Of a stretch of 64,000 nucleotides of DNA, positions 6,721-15,728 are shown one piece after another. A program made the position numbers and the translations under genes. Below the pieces are notes generated by a model. It was not told the DNA's origin and made no database searches. It worked only from the letters and a program-made list of their open reading frames with translations. Position 1 is the first letter of the stretch. Every line of letters begins with the position of its first letter. The stretch spans positions 124,001 through 188,000 of the forward strand of contig JAAEPZ010000764.1 in NCBI GenBank assembly GCA_024231955.1, written 5' to 3'. Origin of the DNA: a bacterium. Lineage in GTDB: Bacteria; Krumholzibacteriota; Krumholzibacteriia; JACNKJ01.

Positions 6721-7961
6721 ACCGCAATCTCCTGAAGCGGCTGCAGAGGCCGGTGAGCATTCTGGCCATCGGTGATGAGCTGCTCCGGGGGGATCAGATC
6801 GACAGTAATTCCGCATTTGCAGCCCGGCGTCTCAGCACGCTGGGCTTTGTGCCAGATACGATCAGTCAAGCGGCGGACAAAGCTGGGGCGGCGGAGTCTG
6901 CTGTCGCCAGGTGGCGCGATCGGGGCGGGGTGCTCATCGTCGGTGGCGGGTTGGGACCCACCGAGGATGACGCCACACGCGAGGAGATCGCCCGGGGGCT
7001 CGGTGAAGTCCTTGTCGAAAACGGACAGGCACTGAACTGGATCCGGGAGAGGAGCCGTCGCAGCGGTCGCCAGTATACGCAGCACACCTATCGGCAGGCG
7101 TTAATGCCGAAATCGGCGGAGGCGATCTGGAATCCCCAGGGGACGGCTCCGGGTATGCTGATTCCGAGTGATGACGACAAGGGTGGATTCCTGCTCGTTC
7201 TGCCCGGCGTGCCGCGGGAGTATCGCGCGATCTGCGAAGCGCTCTTTCCGGTGACCGGTGTGACGCCCCGGTACGAGCAATGGCGCTTGGCCGGAACGGG
7301 GGAGGATACCCTTGCCGCGCAGCTTGAGGGGTTTCCCGGACGGGAAGGTCTCGGCTTCTACCCGTCAATCAAAGGTTACCGTCTCAGGGTGCCGACCGTG
7401 GACAGTACCGATATCCCTCAGCTGGATCGGAAAGCACTTGCCGAATTACTCTCTGAATGGCTGGTCTCCACCGACGACGAACGGCTGGAGAGTTGCGTCC
7501 TGTCGCTGCTCAGGGAGCGGGGAGAAACCCTGGCCGTGGCGGAGAGTTGCACCGCAGGTCTGCTTGGCGCACGAATCGGTGAGGTTCCCGGCGCCAGCGA
7601 TGTCTTTCTCGGCGGGTTCCTGACCTACGCCGATCGCGTCAAAACACAGCTCCTGGGTGTTCCGGCCGCTTTGATCGAGGAGCACGGCGCCGTCAGTTCG
7701 GAAACAGCCTGTGCCATGGCCTCAGGCGCACGTGATTCACTCAATGCGGACTGGGCGCTGGCGATAACCGGAATTGCGGGACCAGGTGGGGCGCGTCCCG
7801 GGAAACCGGTGGGCACAATTCATATCGCCCTCGCCGGTCCGGGGGAAGAGGCACCAACGACTCAACACCTCCAGAGCGCATGGGATCGCGATACCAATCG
7901 CAATTACGCCGTGCTTCAGGCCCTGACGCTACTCTGGAAAAACGTACGTGGATCATCATGA
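6708..7961 (+). CDS. cinA: CinA family protein (nicotinamide-nucleotide amidohydrolase)
   Basis: CinA-family proteins have an N-terminal MoCF/COG1058 domain and a C-terminal PncC-type domain that deamidates NMN in pyridine-nucleotide recycling. The 417-residue product has 'AIGDELLRGDQIDSNS' and 'VGGGLGPTEDDATREEIA' in the first half, and 'LAVAESCTAGLLGARIGEVP' and 'ITGIAGPGG' in the second, so it is full length. I chose ATG 6708, which overlaps the pgpA end; an in-frame GTG at 6684 is possible, and neither start has a clear Shine-Dalgarno. The stop overlaps thpR. Confidence 0.9.
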   Translation: MAVLNRNLLKRLQRPVSILAIGDELLRGDQIDSNSAFAARRLSTLGFVPDTISQAADKAGAAESAVARWRDRGGVLIVGGGLGPTEDDATREEIARGLGEVLVENGQALNWIRERSRRSGRQYTQHTYRQALMPKSAEAIWNPQGTAPGMLIPSDDDKGGFLLVLPGVPREYRAICEALFPVTGVTPRYEQWRLAGTGEDTLAAQLEGFPGREGLGFYPSIKGYRLRVPTVDSTDIPQLDRKALAELLSEWLVSTDDERLESCVLSLLRERGETLAVAESCTAGLLGARIGEVPGASDVFLGGFLTYADRVKTQLLGVPAALIEEHGAVSSETACAMASGARDSLNADWALAITGIAGPGGARPGKPVGTIHIALAGPGEEAPTTQHLQSAWDRDTNRNYAVLQALTLLWKNVRGSS

Positions 7962-8521
7962 GGCTATTTCTCGGTGTGGGGATCAGTGATGAGTTGAGAG
8001 TCGGTCTGGCTGCCGCGCAGCAGGCCTGGCGCGAGATTGCGCCTCGAATGAAGTGGGTAAACCCCGACCTGTTTCACTTGACTCTACAGTTTATCGGTGT
8101 ATTTCCTGATGAGGAGCTGCCGTTGTTGCGAGAAACATTGAGGAGTGTTGCAAGTGATCCGTTTCGAGTCAAAACCGGGGAGTTGATGACTCTCCCCTCT
8201 GGTCCCGGGGGGAGAGTTCTGGCTCTGTCCCTGGCAGAGGGGGGTGAGGAGTTGACCTCTCTGGCCGCTGCCGTGATGCAGGCGACTGCGGTTTGCGGAG
8301 TCCGGCGTGAAAAGCGACCGTTCACGGCCCACCTGACCTTGGCGAGGGCGGAACGGGGTGGGTACATCGCACCTGAAGTGCAACCAACTGTGCTTCAGGC
8401 ACCGATTTTGCCCACGCTATCAGTATCAGAATTCAATCTCTACGCAAGCCGGTTGCACGCAAACGGACCGGAGTACGAGGTGATTGAGGCATTCCGTTGT
8501 GAGGGGAGAAGAGATGGCTGA
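7958..8521 (+). CDS. thpR: RNA 2',3'-cyclic phosphodiesterase (2H family)
   Basis: ThpR-type 2H phosphoesterases open 2',3'-cyclic phosphates and can ligate tRNA halves in vitro. The 187-residue protein carries both catalytic HxTx motifs, H40-L-T-L and H125-L-T-L, in the expected two-lobed arrangement. ATG 7958 overlaps the cinA stop (ATGA), which decides the start over the longer in-frame ORF. A cinA-thpR pairing is common. Its stop overlaps the start of the next gene. Confidence 0.9.
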   Translation: MRLFLGVGISDELRVGLAAAQQAWREIAPRMKWVNPDLFHLTLQFIGVFPDEELPLLRETLRSVASDPFRVKTGELMTLPSGPGGRVLALSLAEGGEELTSLAAAVMQATAVCGVRREKRPFTAHLTLARAERGGYIAPEVQPTVLQAPILPTLSVSEFNLYASRLHANGPEYEVIEAFRCEGRRDG

Positions 8522-10214
8522 GGGGAGAAAGAGTGGCGTCGAGGAGAGAGTATCGGCCAATCGAACCTGGCCGCTCGTGACGGCGTTGCTCCTGTTCTGG
8601 TTGACGATCGCCATGCTGTTCATGATGACCACCAACGCCTGTGACGGCAGTCAGGTATATACTCTCGATGACGCCTACATCCACCTGAGTCTTGCGAGAA
8701 ATCTGGCGCACAACGGCAGTTGGGGGTTAGAGGCGAACAGCTTCGATTCCGTCTCCTCCTCGCTGTTGTGGCCGATATTGCTGTCACCCGGATACCTGCC
8801 GCACGGCCTGGAATCCCTGACTCCGCTTCTGTTGAATATCATCCTGGCGACAATGCTGATCATGTTGTTTGATCGAGGACTGCGTGATGTGGGACTGGGA
8901 TCGGTGCACCGCTATCTGTTGTTGCTGATCCTCATATTCCTGGCGCCTCTGCCAGCGCTGGTATTCAGCGGGATGGAGCATATTCTGCAAGCTCTCCTGG
9001 CTTTGCTGCTGCTCTATCTGTTCTTGGATGACTATCGTCGGGATGGCGATGACGCCATTCTCCGCGGGATGCGGCGGGTGGCCATACTGTTTTGCGCCTT
9101 CCTGCTGACGGCCACCAGGTTGGAGGGTTTGTTTCTGGTGCTGCCCATGGCCGCGAGCTATCTTGTCCGTTTTCGGATCGCACCTCCTCTGCGGATGCGG
9201 CAAGCGCTTTCGTTGATCATCGCGGGTTTGCTCCCATTCGGACTGTTTGCCGGATACTCCAGATTCCATGGCGGGGGTTGGCTGCCGAACTCGATCATGG
9301 CGAAGGGCAAGGGGCTCTGTTTCACATCGCCGGGCGCTTGGCTGAACTCGGTGATCGATCCTCTTCTGGCGCATCTGCGCCAGCCGCTCAGCCCCTTCTC
9401 GCTCCATTTTCTGCTGCTGTTGCTTTTGGCGTTGATATTGCCGCTTACAGCCGGCGCGTTGCTGCGCAGGTTCGAGGGTGAACGATTTGTGTCGCTGCGG
9501 GAGGGGTTGGTCAGAGGTCGATTGGCCTGGGTGCTGCTTGGTGCGGCAATTCTTCTGCAACTGCTTTTCGGTGGGGTTGGCTGGTTTTTCCGCTACGAGA
9601 CCTGGCTTGTCATTCTGGGCCTGTACGTTCTGAGTGCCCTTCTGCCGGCTGCGGCGCTGCATCTGGGCGTGGGACATAATGCTGCTCTGCGAGTCGTGAT
9701 CATCATCCTGATGGCGGCATTGGGGGTGTCTCTGGGTGCGCGGGGAGTGGTATCCCTGACCCGTATCGTACCTGCGACCAGGAACATTCATCAGCAGCCC
9801 GTGCAGGTCGGGCTGTTCCTTCAGGCTCACTACCCCGGGCAGATGGCGGTGATCGGTGATCTGGGAGCGGCAAGCTATCTCGGCGGGCGCCCCTATCTCG
9901 ACCTCATGGGATTGGCCTCGCCAGAGGTCGCGGCGGCCAGAAAGGCCGGAAACCTGACGCCGGCGTTCGTTGACAGTCTTGCCGCCAGGATTGGTGCATC
10001 CGTTGCCATTGTTCACGACAGGATCTTTGCCGATATTGTCCCGGAAACCTGGGTTAAAACCGGCGAATGGGTTGTGGAAAACAACGTGATTCTGGGCGAC
10101 GAGACCATCAGCTTCTATGCTCTGGATGGGAGCGGGACGGTGGAACTCAGGGAGTACCTTATCGAATTCGCTTCCGGTTTGCCGACCGGTATTGAGGTCA
10201 GACTATATCCCTAA
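8514..10214 (+). CDS. Polytopic membrane protein, probable GT-C glycosyltransferase
   Basis: The 566-residue protein has a first membrane segment at about 20-38, then 'TLDDAYIHLSLARNLAHNG'. The acidic pair in the first outer loop followed by 'R-x-N-x-A' is typical of GT-C transferases that use polyprenyl-phosphate sugars. About ten further hydrophobic segments run to about residue 415, and a soluble C-terminal domain of about 140 residues follows. It resembles the AftB-like arabinosyltransferase pattern, but acceptor and donor are unknown. ATG 8514 has GAGGGGAGA upstream and overlaps the thpR stop, so I prefer it to the earlier in-frame ATG at 8484. Confidence 0.65.
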   Translation: MAEGRKSGVEERVSANRTWPLVTALLLFWLTIAMLFMMTTNACDGSQVYTLDDAYIHLSLARNLAHNGSWGLEANSFDSVSSSLLWPILLSPGYLPHGLESLTPLLLNIILATMLIMLFDRGLRDVGLGSVHRYLLLLILIFLAPLPALVFSGMEHILQALLALLLLYLFLDDYRRDGDDAILRGMRRVAILFCAFLLTATRLEGLFLVLPMAASYLVRFRIAPPLRMRQALSLIIAGLLPFGLFAGYSRFHGGGWLPNSIMAKGKGLCFTSPGAWLNSVIDPLLAHLRQPLSPFSLHFLLLLLLALILPLTAGALLRRFEGERFVSLREGLVRGRLAWVLLGAAILLQLLFGGVGWFFRYETWLVILGLYVLSALLPAAALHLGVGHNAALRVVIIILMAALGVSLGARGVVSLTRIVPATRNIHQQPVQVGLFLQAHYPGQMAVIGDLGAASYLGGRPYLDLMGLASPEVAAARKAGNLTPAFVDSLAARIGASVAIVHDRIFADIVPETWVKTGEWVVENNVILGDETISFYALDGSGTVELREYLIEFASGLPTGIEVRLYP

Positions 10215-10539
10215 CCTGCGATGTTCAACTGGGATTACAACGGGTGAAGTGCGTGACGTATGACAGTCCGATTCCCCATAGTATCTCGTTGGTCCCTGTA
10301 GTTTCTCATTGCTCCGGCAGTGCTGTATTCGGGAATATGTTCCGTCAATAAAGTGTGTCACCTATCTTACGCGTGCACTCCTCTGGTCAATATCCTTAGA
10401 GAACGATAGCCCCGGCATGGCACTTGCGGGTAGTCTCGTGATATCCAGGGGCATGTGAATTATCCCCTGAGATTCTCGGACAGAGGATATATAATTCAGA
10501 TGCGCCCGGCGGAAACGGGCTACCGAATCGGGGACGAAT
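10215..10539. other. 325-bp regulatory gap before the PrkA cluster
   Basis: No gene is visible. The right end holds the putative promoter and inverted repeat annotated at 10446-10495. The rest is AT-richer than its surroundings and has no clear terminator for the upstream membrane-protein gene. Confidence 0.5.
10446..10495 (+). promoter_or_regulatory. Putative sigma70-type promoter with overlapping inverted repeat
   Basis: A perfect -10 TATAAT (10490-10495) lies 17 bp after CTGAGA (10467-10472), a 4/6 match to TTGACA. CAGGGG (10446-10451) and CCCCTG (10464-10469) form an inverted repeat whose right arm overlaps the -35, so a bound regulator could block or recruit polymerase. It lies 45 bp upstream of PrkA1 and is the likely promoter for the four-gene cluster. 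Confidence 0.55.
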
Positions 10540-12600
10540 ATGTCTGGTGAGAAGGCTAATACGCTCAAGAATCATCTGCTGGCAGTTAAGAACAATGAAC
10601 TTGTTTTTGAAAATGCCTTTCAGTCGATATCCAGGATGATTCTGGATAGTGAGATCGAGAAAGCCGTTGTGAACGGGCGAACCACCTACGACTTCAAACT
10701 GTTTCGTGAGGGTCCCAAACACATCATTGGCATGTATGAAGAGATCAACAGTTTCGTGTCGTATGTCAAGGATGCGGCGGAAGGTGGATCCTCCAAGGAG
10801 ATGGCCTATGTTCTGGTTGGTGAACCCGGCAACGGCAAGACCTTCTTCGTGGAATATATCAGCGCCCTTTACCGTCAATTCCTGATGGAGCCCCGCAACC
10901 GGAAATACACCTTCAAGTTTAACGGTATGGATCGGATCGGCACCTACGGCAAAATCACCAGCGTCGAATCTCAAACCTATGAGGATCCGGTTATCCTGGC
11001 GATGAGTCTGTTCGACAGGGATGGTGACAATCGCGAATTCCTGGCGCGTGAGATCGGTTTCACGGCGACGGAGATCGACGATCTGTACAGGAACTACAGA
11101 CCGCTTGGCGCTTGCAGCGCATACATCTGGAATGACCTGCGGCAGCACTTCGACGGTGATATTGTCCGTATGCTCGATTGCATCGAAGTAGTGCAGGTGC
11201 CACTCATCGAGAGCCTGGGTACGGTCACGGGCAAGTATCCGGCCAAAGACAAGATCACCTCGAGTGCCGTGGATCTGCTCGGGGAGGAGTCGATTCAGCG
11301 CCTGCTCCATCTCACCGATACGCATAATCCCTATCGCTTCGATCTGCGGCGGGGAGCCCTGGCGCGCGTCGCCGGCGGCGGCATCCACTTCAGCGACGAG
11401 ATCTACAAGAACAAGAAGGATCTCGTTCAGGTATACCTGGGCGTGATCCAGAACCGCTGCCTTGAGGTTGACGGGTACAAGTGGCCGATTGATACGCTGA
11501 TCATAGCAACCAGCAACAACGCGGAGTTCAATCGATTCCTGGCGGAGAAGGAGGAGGCGCCGATTGTCGACCGCTGCCGCATCAGCTACATCTCCCACAA
11601 CACGAACTATAAGCTCCAGGAGCAACTGACGGCCTATGCGATCGGGAGCGAGTCCAAAACCACACTCAACAGGGAGGAACTGCATCAGGATCCCAATCTG
11701 AATTATGCAGTCTCGGTCGGCGTGGTGCTTACCCGTCTGCCCCATTCCGACAAGCTGACTCCGGTGGAGACGATGAAACTGGCCGCCGGGGAGGTGGCGG
11801 GCGAGAAGAGCATCAAGACGTTGGCCGAGGTGATCGATGTGCTCAGCCAGGAGACCGACATCACGGTGCGTTTCGGGCAGAAGGGGATGGGACAGCGGAA
11901 CCTGGGCCGGGCGATCCAGTTGCTCATGGAGAATTCGGAGACCAACGAGGGTTGCTGCATGTTCGCCTACGACGTCTTCAAGACGCTGGAGCGAGTTGTC
12001 CTCGACTATGTGACGGACAACAACGATCGCAGCAAGTACCTGGAGGATCTGAAAACAGCCCGTGGGCTCTACCGGGAGCGGATCATGACCGAGATGTTCA
12101 ACGCCTACATGGATGAACCTCAGGCCATCCGCAGGGATGTGCTCAATTACGTCAACATGATCATCGGCATCGATGCGGAGCATCTGGGTCCGGACAAGAT
12201 GTGGAAGTACAAGGATCCGCAGACAGGTGAACTCAAGGCGCTGAAGGTGGATGAACGATTCGTGAACAGCATTGAGGACCGTCTGCAGCTCAAGACCGAA
12301 GAGCAGCGGGACAGTTTCCGCACATCGATTCGCAAGATCTACGGGCAGAAGATCTCCATCGATCCCAACTATGATTTCATGGACAACCTCGAACTGGTGA
12401 AGGCGGTGACCGACGTGCGCCTGAAGAGCGACATCGCCGGCGCGGGCAGCTTGATCGGAGCACTGGCCAACCGCACCAACGAGGCGAACCAGAAGTTGTA
12501 TGACCGGATGATCGACACGATGTTGAACAAACTTGGCTATTGCGAAACCTGTGCGCAGAAGACGATTGAGTACTTCTGTACGCAGGAGGATGAGAACTAG
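10540..12600 (+). CDS. PrkA-family AAA+ protein kinase-like protein, short form (PrkA1)
   Basis: PrkA proteins combine a AAA+ domain with a C-terminal kinase-like domain; a proteolytic activity has also been reported for a Bacillus member. The 686-residue protein has Walker A GEPGNGKT at about 94-101, a Walker B-like 'GGGIHFSDEIYKN', a sensor segment 'DTLIIATSNNAEF' and the PrkA tail 'LGYCETCAQKTIEYFC'. It lacks the N-terminal domain that YeaG and the downstream PrkA2 have before the AAA module. It leads the PrkA1-YeaH-SpoVR-PrkA2 cluster. Assignment to the PrkA family is good; its substrate is unknown. Confidence 0.85.
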   Translation: MSGEKANTLKNHLLAVKNNELVFENAFQSISRMILDSEIEKAVVNGRTTYDFKLFREGPKHIIGMYEEINSFVSYVKDAAEGGSSKEMAYVLVGEPGNGKTFFVEYISALYRQFLMEPRNRKYTFKFNGMDRIGTYGKITSVESQTYEDPVILAMSLFDRDGDNREFLAREIGFTATEIDDLYRNYRPLGACSAYIWNDLRQHFDGDIVRMLDCIEVVQVPLIESLGTVTGKYPAKDKITSSAVDLLGEESIQRLLHLTDTHNPYRFDLRRGALARVAGGGIHFSDEIYKNKKDLVQVYLGVIQNRCLEVDGYKWPIDTLIIATSNNAEFNRFLAEKEEAPIVDRCRISYISHNTNYKLQEQLTAYAIGSESKTTLNREELHQDPNLNYAVSVGVVLTRLPHSDKLTPVETMKLAAGEVAGEKSIKTLAEVIDVLSQETDITVRFGQKGMGQRNLGRAIQLLMENSETNEGCCMFAYDVFKTLERVVLDYVTDNNDRSKYLEDLKTARGLYRERIMTEMFNAYMDEPQAIRRDVLNYVNMIIGIDAEHLGPDKMWKYKDPQTGELKALKVDERFVNSIEDRLQLKTEEQRDSFRTSIRKIYGQKISIDPNYDFMDNLELVKAVTDVRLKSDIAGAGSLIGALANRTNEANQKLYDRMIDTMLNKLGYCETCAQKTIEYFCTQEDEN

Positions 12601-12655
12601 GCTGATTTTCGAGCTCGATGACGTATTCTCAGGATTGACGGGACGAGGCTGACAC

Positions 12656-14044
12656 ATGGACCCCAAACTCCAGGCATTGCTCGATGAGCTCAGAGCCGCA
12701 GGATTGACTCCGGAGCGGGAGGCGATGATCCTGCGCGAGATGGAGCAAGCCGGAGAACACGATTTGCCCGTATTGCCTCCGGAGTTGTGTGGCGCAGGTG
12801 CCGATGGCTTCGAGCCGGTTCTGCGCAGCCTCTATGACTGGCACGACCTGCCGCTGCTGCAGGCGGTCTCCTTCGGTAAAACTTCGGCAGCATCTCGCCT
12901 TGGTTCACTCGATGATCTACTCACACGCGACAAGCAGCGGGAGGCTGACGGTTTCCCACGCAAGATCCGGGTGGGGCGACTCGTCAAACCCGGCAAGGGG
13001 GGGCAGGACAAGGTCGTCGTTGTGCCCAGTACGGTTGAGGAGAAACTGCTCCACGACAACTCGTTCCAGGATGAGGAGGAGGGGGGGGCAGGTGGCAGCG
13101 GCGATGGAGAAGAGGGTGAGGTGATCGGCGAGCAGCCCGTTCGACCCGAACAGGGCTCGGGCACAGGGGCCGGAGAAGGCGAGAGCGGGCAGCACGAAAC
13201 GGAATCTAGCGCTTACGAACTGGGTCGGATTCTGACCGAGGAGTTCGAACTGCCCAATCTGAAGAACAAGGGGATGAAGCGTTCTCTGACCCGCTACACC
13301 TACGATCTCACCGACAGAAATCGCGGTTTTGGGCAACTCCTTGATAAGAAGGCCACACTGCGCAAGATAGTGGAGACCAATCTCAACCTTGGGCGTCTGC
13401 CCGACGTCAGCAACATTGATCCCTCGGAGTTTCTGGTCTCCCCCAATGATCGCATATTCCGGGTGCTCTCGCGCGAGAAGGAGCTCGAGGCGCAGGCCAT
13501 GGTCTTCTTCCTGCGTGACTACTCGGGTTCGATGTCCGGCAAGCCCACGGAGCTGGTGGTGTCCCAGCATGTGCTGATCTACAGCTGGATTCTCTACCAG
13601 TATGCGGGTCGTGTGGAGACGCGGTTCATCCTCCACGACACGGATGCCCGCGAGGTTAAGGACTTCTACACCTACTACAACAGCAAGGTGGCGGGGGGCA
13701 CGAGGGTGGCCTCGGCCTACAACATGGTCAACGAGATGGTGACCGCCGAGAACCTGGCCGACGAGTACAATATCTATGTGTTCCACGGAACCGATGGCGA
13801 TGATTGGGATGCCGAGGGCAAGGAGACCCTGCCTGCGATCGAGAAGATGCTCGGCTACACCAATCGCGTGGGCGTGACTGTGGCCAGGAACTCCTGGGGC
13901 GGCAACAGCAAGACGGAGGTGGAGAAGTACCTGGAGGGATCCGGGATACTGACCAAACGCCCGGAGGAGATCCGCATGGATGTCCTGCAGGAGAACGCTG
14001 ACGAAAAGCGATTGATCGAGGGGATCAAGACCCTGATCTCATAG
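12656..14044 (+). CDS. YeaH/YhbH family protein (DUF444, vWA-like)
   Basis: The 462-residue member of the DUF444 family partners with PrkA and SpoVR in many bacteria. A Gly/Glu-rich low-complexity stretch (about 138-183) separates a divergent N-terminus from the conserved core. A von Willebrand A-type domain begins 'VFFLRDYSGSMSG', with MIDAS residues D288, S290 and S292, followed by 'GGTRVASAYNMVNEM' and 'YNIYVFHGTDGDDWD'. E. coli yeaH is co-transcribed with yeaG under RpoS. Here it follows PrkA1 by 55 bp. Probably a metal-dependent adaptor rather than an enzyme. Confidence 0.88.
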   Translation: MDPKLQALLDELRAAGLTPEREAMILREMEQAGEHDLPVLPPELCGAGADGFEPVLRSLYDWHDLPLLQAVSFGKTSAASRLGSLDDLLTRDKQREADGFPRKIRVGRLVKPGKGGQDKVVVVPSTVEEKLLHDNSFQDEEEGGAGGSGDGEEGEVIGEQPVRPEQGSGTGAGEGESGQHETESSAYELGRILTEEFELPNLKNKGMKRSLTRYTYDLTDRNRGFGQLLDKKATLRKIVETNLNLGRLPDVSNIDPSEFLVSPNDRIFRVLSREKELEAQAMVFFLRDYSGSMSGKPTELVVSQHVLIYSWILYQYAGRVETRFILHDTDAREVKDFYTYYNSKVAGGTRVASAYNMVNEMVTAENLADEYNIYVFHGTDGDDWDAEGKETLPAIEKMLGYTNRVGVTVARNSWGGNSKTEVEKYLEGSGILTKRPEEIRMDVLQENADEKRLIEGIKTLIS

Positions 14045-14085
14045 AGGGGACCACATCCGGTGCGCCCGGTGAAAGTGAACGTGCA

Positions 14086-15717
14086 ATGCAGTTGATCGAC
14101 CAGCATACCAAGGCGATAATGGAGGGCTGCAAGGAGCGCGCCCGGGCGGCCGGTTTGGTATTTCTGGATGAAACCCTGGAATATGTCGTCACCAATCGCG
14201 ACATGCTGGAATTGTCGCCCAAGGTGATGATCCCCACGCTGTACGACTACTGGGTGCATGATGTGCAGGTGCTGCGCGAAAAGGGGAAGTACGAACTGTA
14301 CCCGAGCAATCCCTACGAGACGGTGATCAACACGCGCCCGGCCATCAGCTTCTACAATGACAACAACCCCGACTGGCTGAACGTGATGATCTTCTATCAC
14401 GTCCTGGCGCATATCGATTTTTTCCAGAACAACCTCTACTTCAGTCGAACCCGGGAGTACGATTTCACGGGTCGCGCCTTGGCCGACAAGCGCGCTATCG
14501 CATCGCTCCGCTCCGAGCATGGGCGCTGGGTCGACTATGTCATCGAGTTCAGTCGCGGTCTGGACAATCTGGTCGGTCACTTCAACGACCTTTCCTGCAT
14601 GCTCAATCCCGCTTGCGGCAGTCTCCCCACGCGGATCAACTATTACTTCGACATCTTCCTGCAGTCGATCAAGAAGGTGCGGATCTCCGAGTATGTCGCG
14701 GAGATCAACCGCTACAACGATGTCACCTCACGGCATGATGAGGCGACATTCTTCTCGGATGTCGAGAACCGCTTCCCTGAATTCAACGCCCTGTTCAAGA
14801 AGCATCGCGATGAGGGGAGGAAACGTCCGCAGGATCTTCTCGAGTTCGTACTGGAGCATTCGGAGCGGTTGAACAAGGAGGAGAACCGCTGGATGAAGAC
14901 CGTGCTGGAGATTGTGCGGCAGACCTCACTCTACTTCCAACCGCAGATCCGCACGAAAATCATGAACGAGGGCTGGGCCAGTTACTGGCACGAGGAGCTG
15001 TTCCTGCAGGATGATCGCATCACGGGACATGAGGTCGATTTCGCCCGCATCAATGCCGCGGTCACCAGTATGCCGCGCGTGGGCTTGAATCCATATGCCC
15101 TGGGGATGAGGTTGTTCAACTTCATCGAAGAGGCCGCCGATCGCGGATGCTATGACCTGCAATATGATCAGCTGTCCGACCAGTCGCAGAGAGCGCGATT
15201 CGATCAGGAGTCGGGTCGCGGTCGGGACTACATCTTCGATGTGCGGGAGAACTACTGCGATTTCCTGTTCATCAACTCCTTCATCACCCAGGATTTCGTC
15301 ACGCACTTTCAACTGTTCGAGGCCGGCAAGCGGTTGGATGAGCAACGGATGGTGTGGCAGTGGTATGTCAAAAGCCGCAAGGCAGCGGACTACAAGCGGA
15401 TGGTCATGGACTCGCTGTATCATCCGCCGCATATCGATGTGGATATCGGTCGTTGTCGTCACGGCAGCCTCTATCTGGTTCACAAGTTTGAGGGCAAGCC
15501 GCTGGTCAGGGAGTTCATCGAAAACACTCTGCTCGGACTCGAGTATTTGTGGGGGGCGCAGGTTCGACTTGAAACGAGCGAGGTCAAACCGAGGCAAAAA
15601 TCCGCCGCCGGACCCGGCTCCGCGCCGACGTCCCAACCGGAGGAGATGCAGGAGATCGAGTGGCGCCGCGTAGTCTATACGATGCGTGATCGCAGGCTGA
15701 GTAGAACCTTTATCTGA
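14086..15717 (+). CDS. SpoVR family protein
   Basis: The 543-residue protein belongs to the SpoVR/YcgB family, whose molecular function is not known. The family pattern is visible in 'YPSNPYETVINTRPAISFYNDNNPDW', the His/Asn-rich 'MIFYHVLAHIDFFQNN', 'MNEGWASYWHEELF' and 'NPYALGMRLFNFIEE'. In B. subtilis SpoVR affects spore cortex; homologues are common in non-sporulating bacteria beside PrkA and DUF444 genes. It lies 41 bp after the YeaH-like gene and 11 bp before PrkA2. No strong Shine-Dalgarno precedes ATG 14086. Confidence 0.9.
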   Translation: MQLIDQHTKAIMEGCKERARAAGLVFLDETLEYVVTNRDMLELSPKVMIPTLYDYWVHDVQVLREKGKYELYPSNPYETVINTRPAISFYNDNNPDWLNVMIFYHVLAHIDFFQNNLYFSRTREYDFTGRALADKRAIASLRSEHGRWVDYVIEFSRGLDNLVGHFNDLSCMLNPACGSLPTRINYYFDIFLQSIKKVRISEYVAEINRYNDVTSRHDEATFFSDVENRFPEFNALFKKHRDEGRKRPQDLLEFVLEHSERLNKEENRWMKTVLEIVRQTSLYFQPQIRTKIMNEGWASYWHEELFLQDDRITGHEVDFARINAAVTSMPRVGLNPYALGMRLFNFIEEAADRGCYDLQYDQLSDQSQRARFDQESGRGRDYIFDVRENYCDFLFINSFITQDFVTHFQLFEAGKRLDEQRMVWQWYVKSRKAADYKRMVMDSLYHPPHIDVDIGRCRHGSLYLVHKFEGKPLVREFIENTLLGLEYLWGAQVRLETSEVKPRQKSAAGPGSAPTSQPEEMQEIEWRRVVYTMRDRRLSRTFI

Positions 15718-15728
15718 GCAGGGAAACG

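Noticed and set aside
10396..12666. 756-codon open frame on the - strand
   Set aside because: It is antisense to PrkA1, which has clear motifs. Long antisense frames are expected in GC-rich genes with strong third-position bias.
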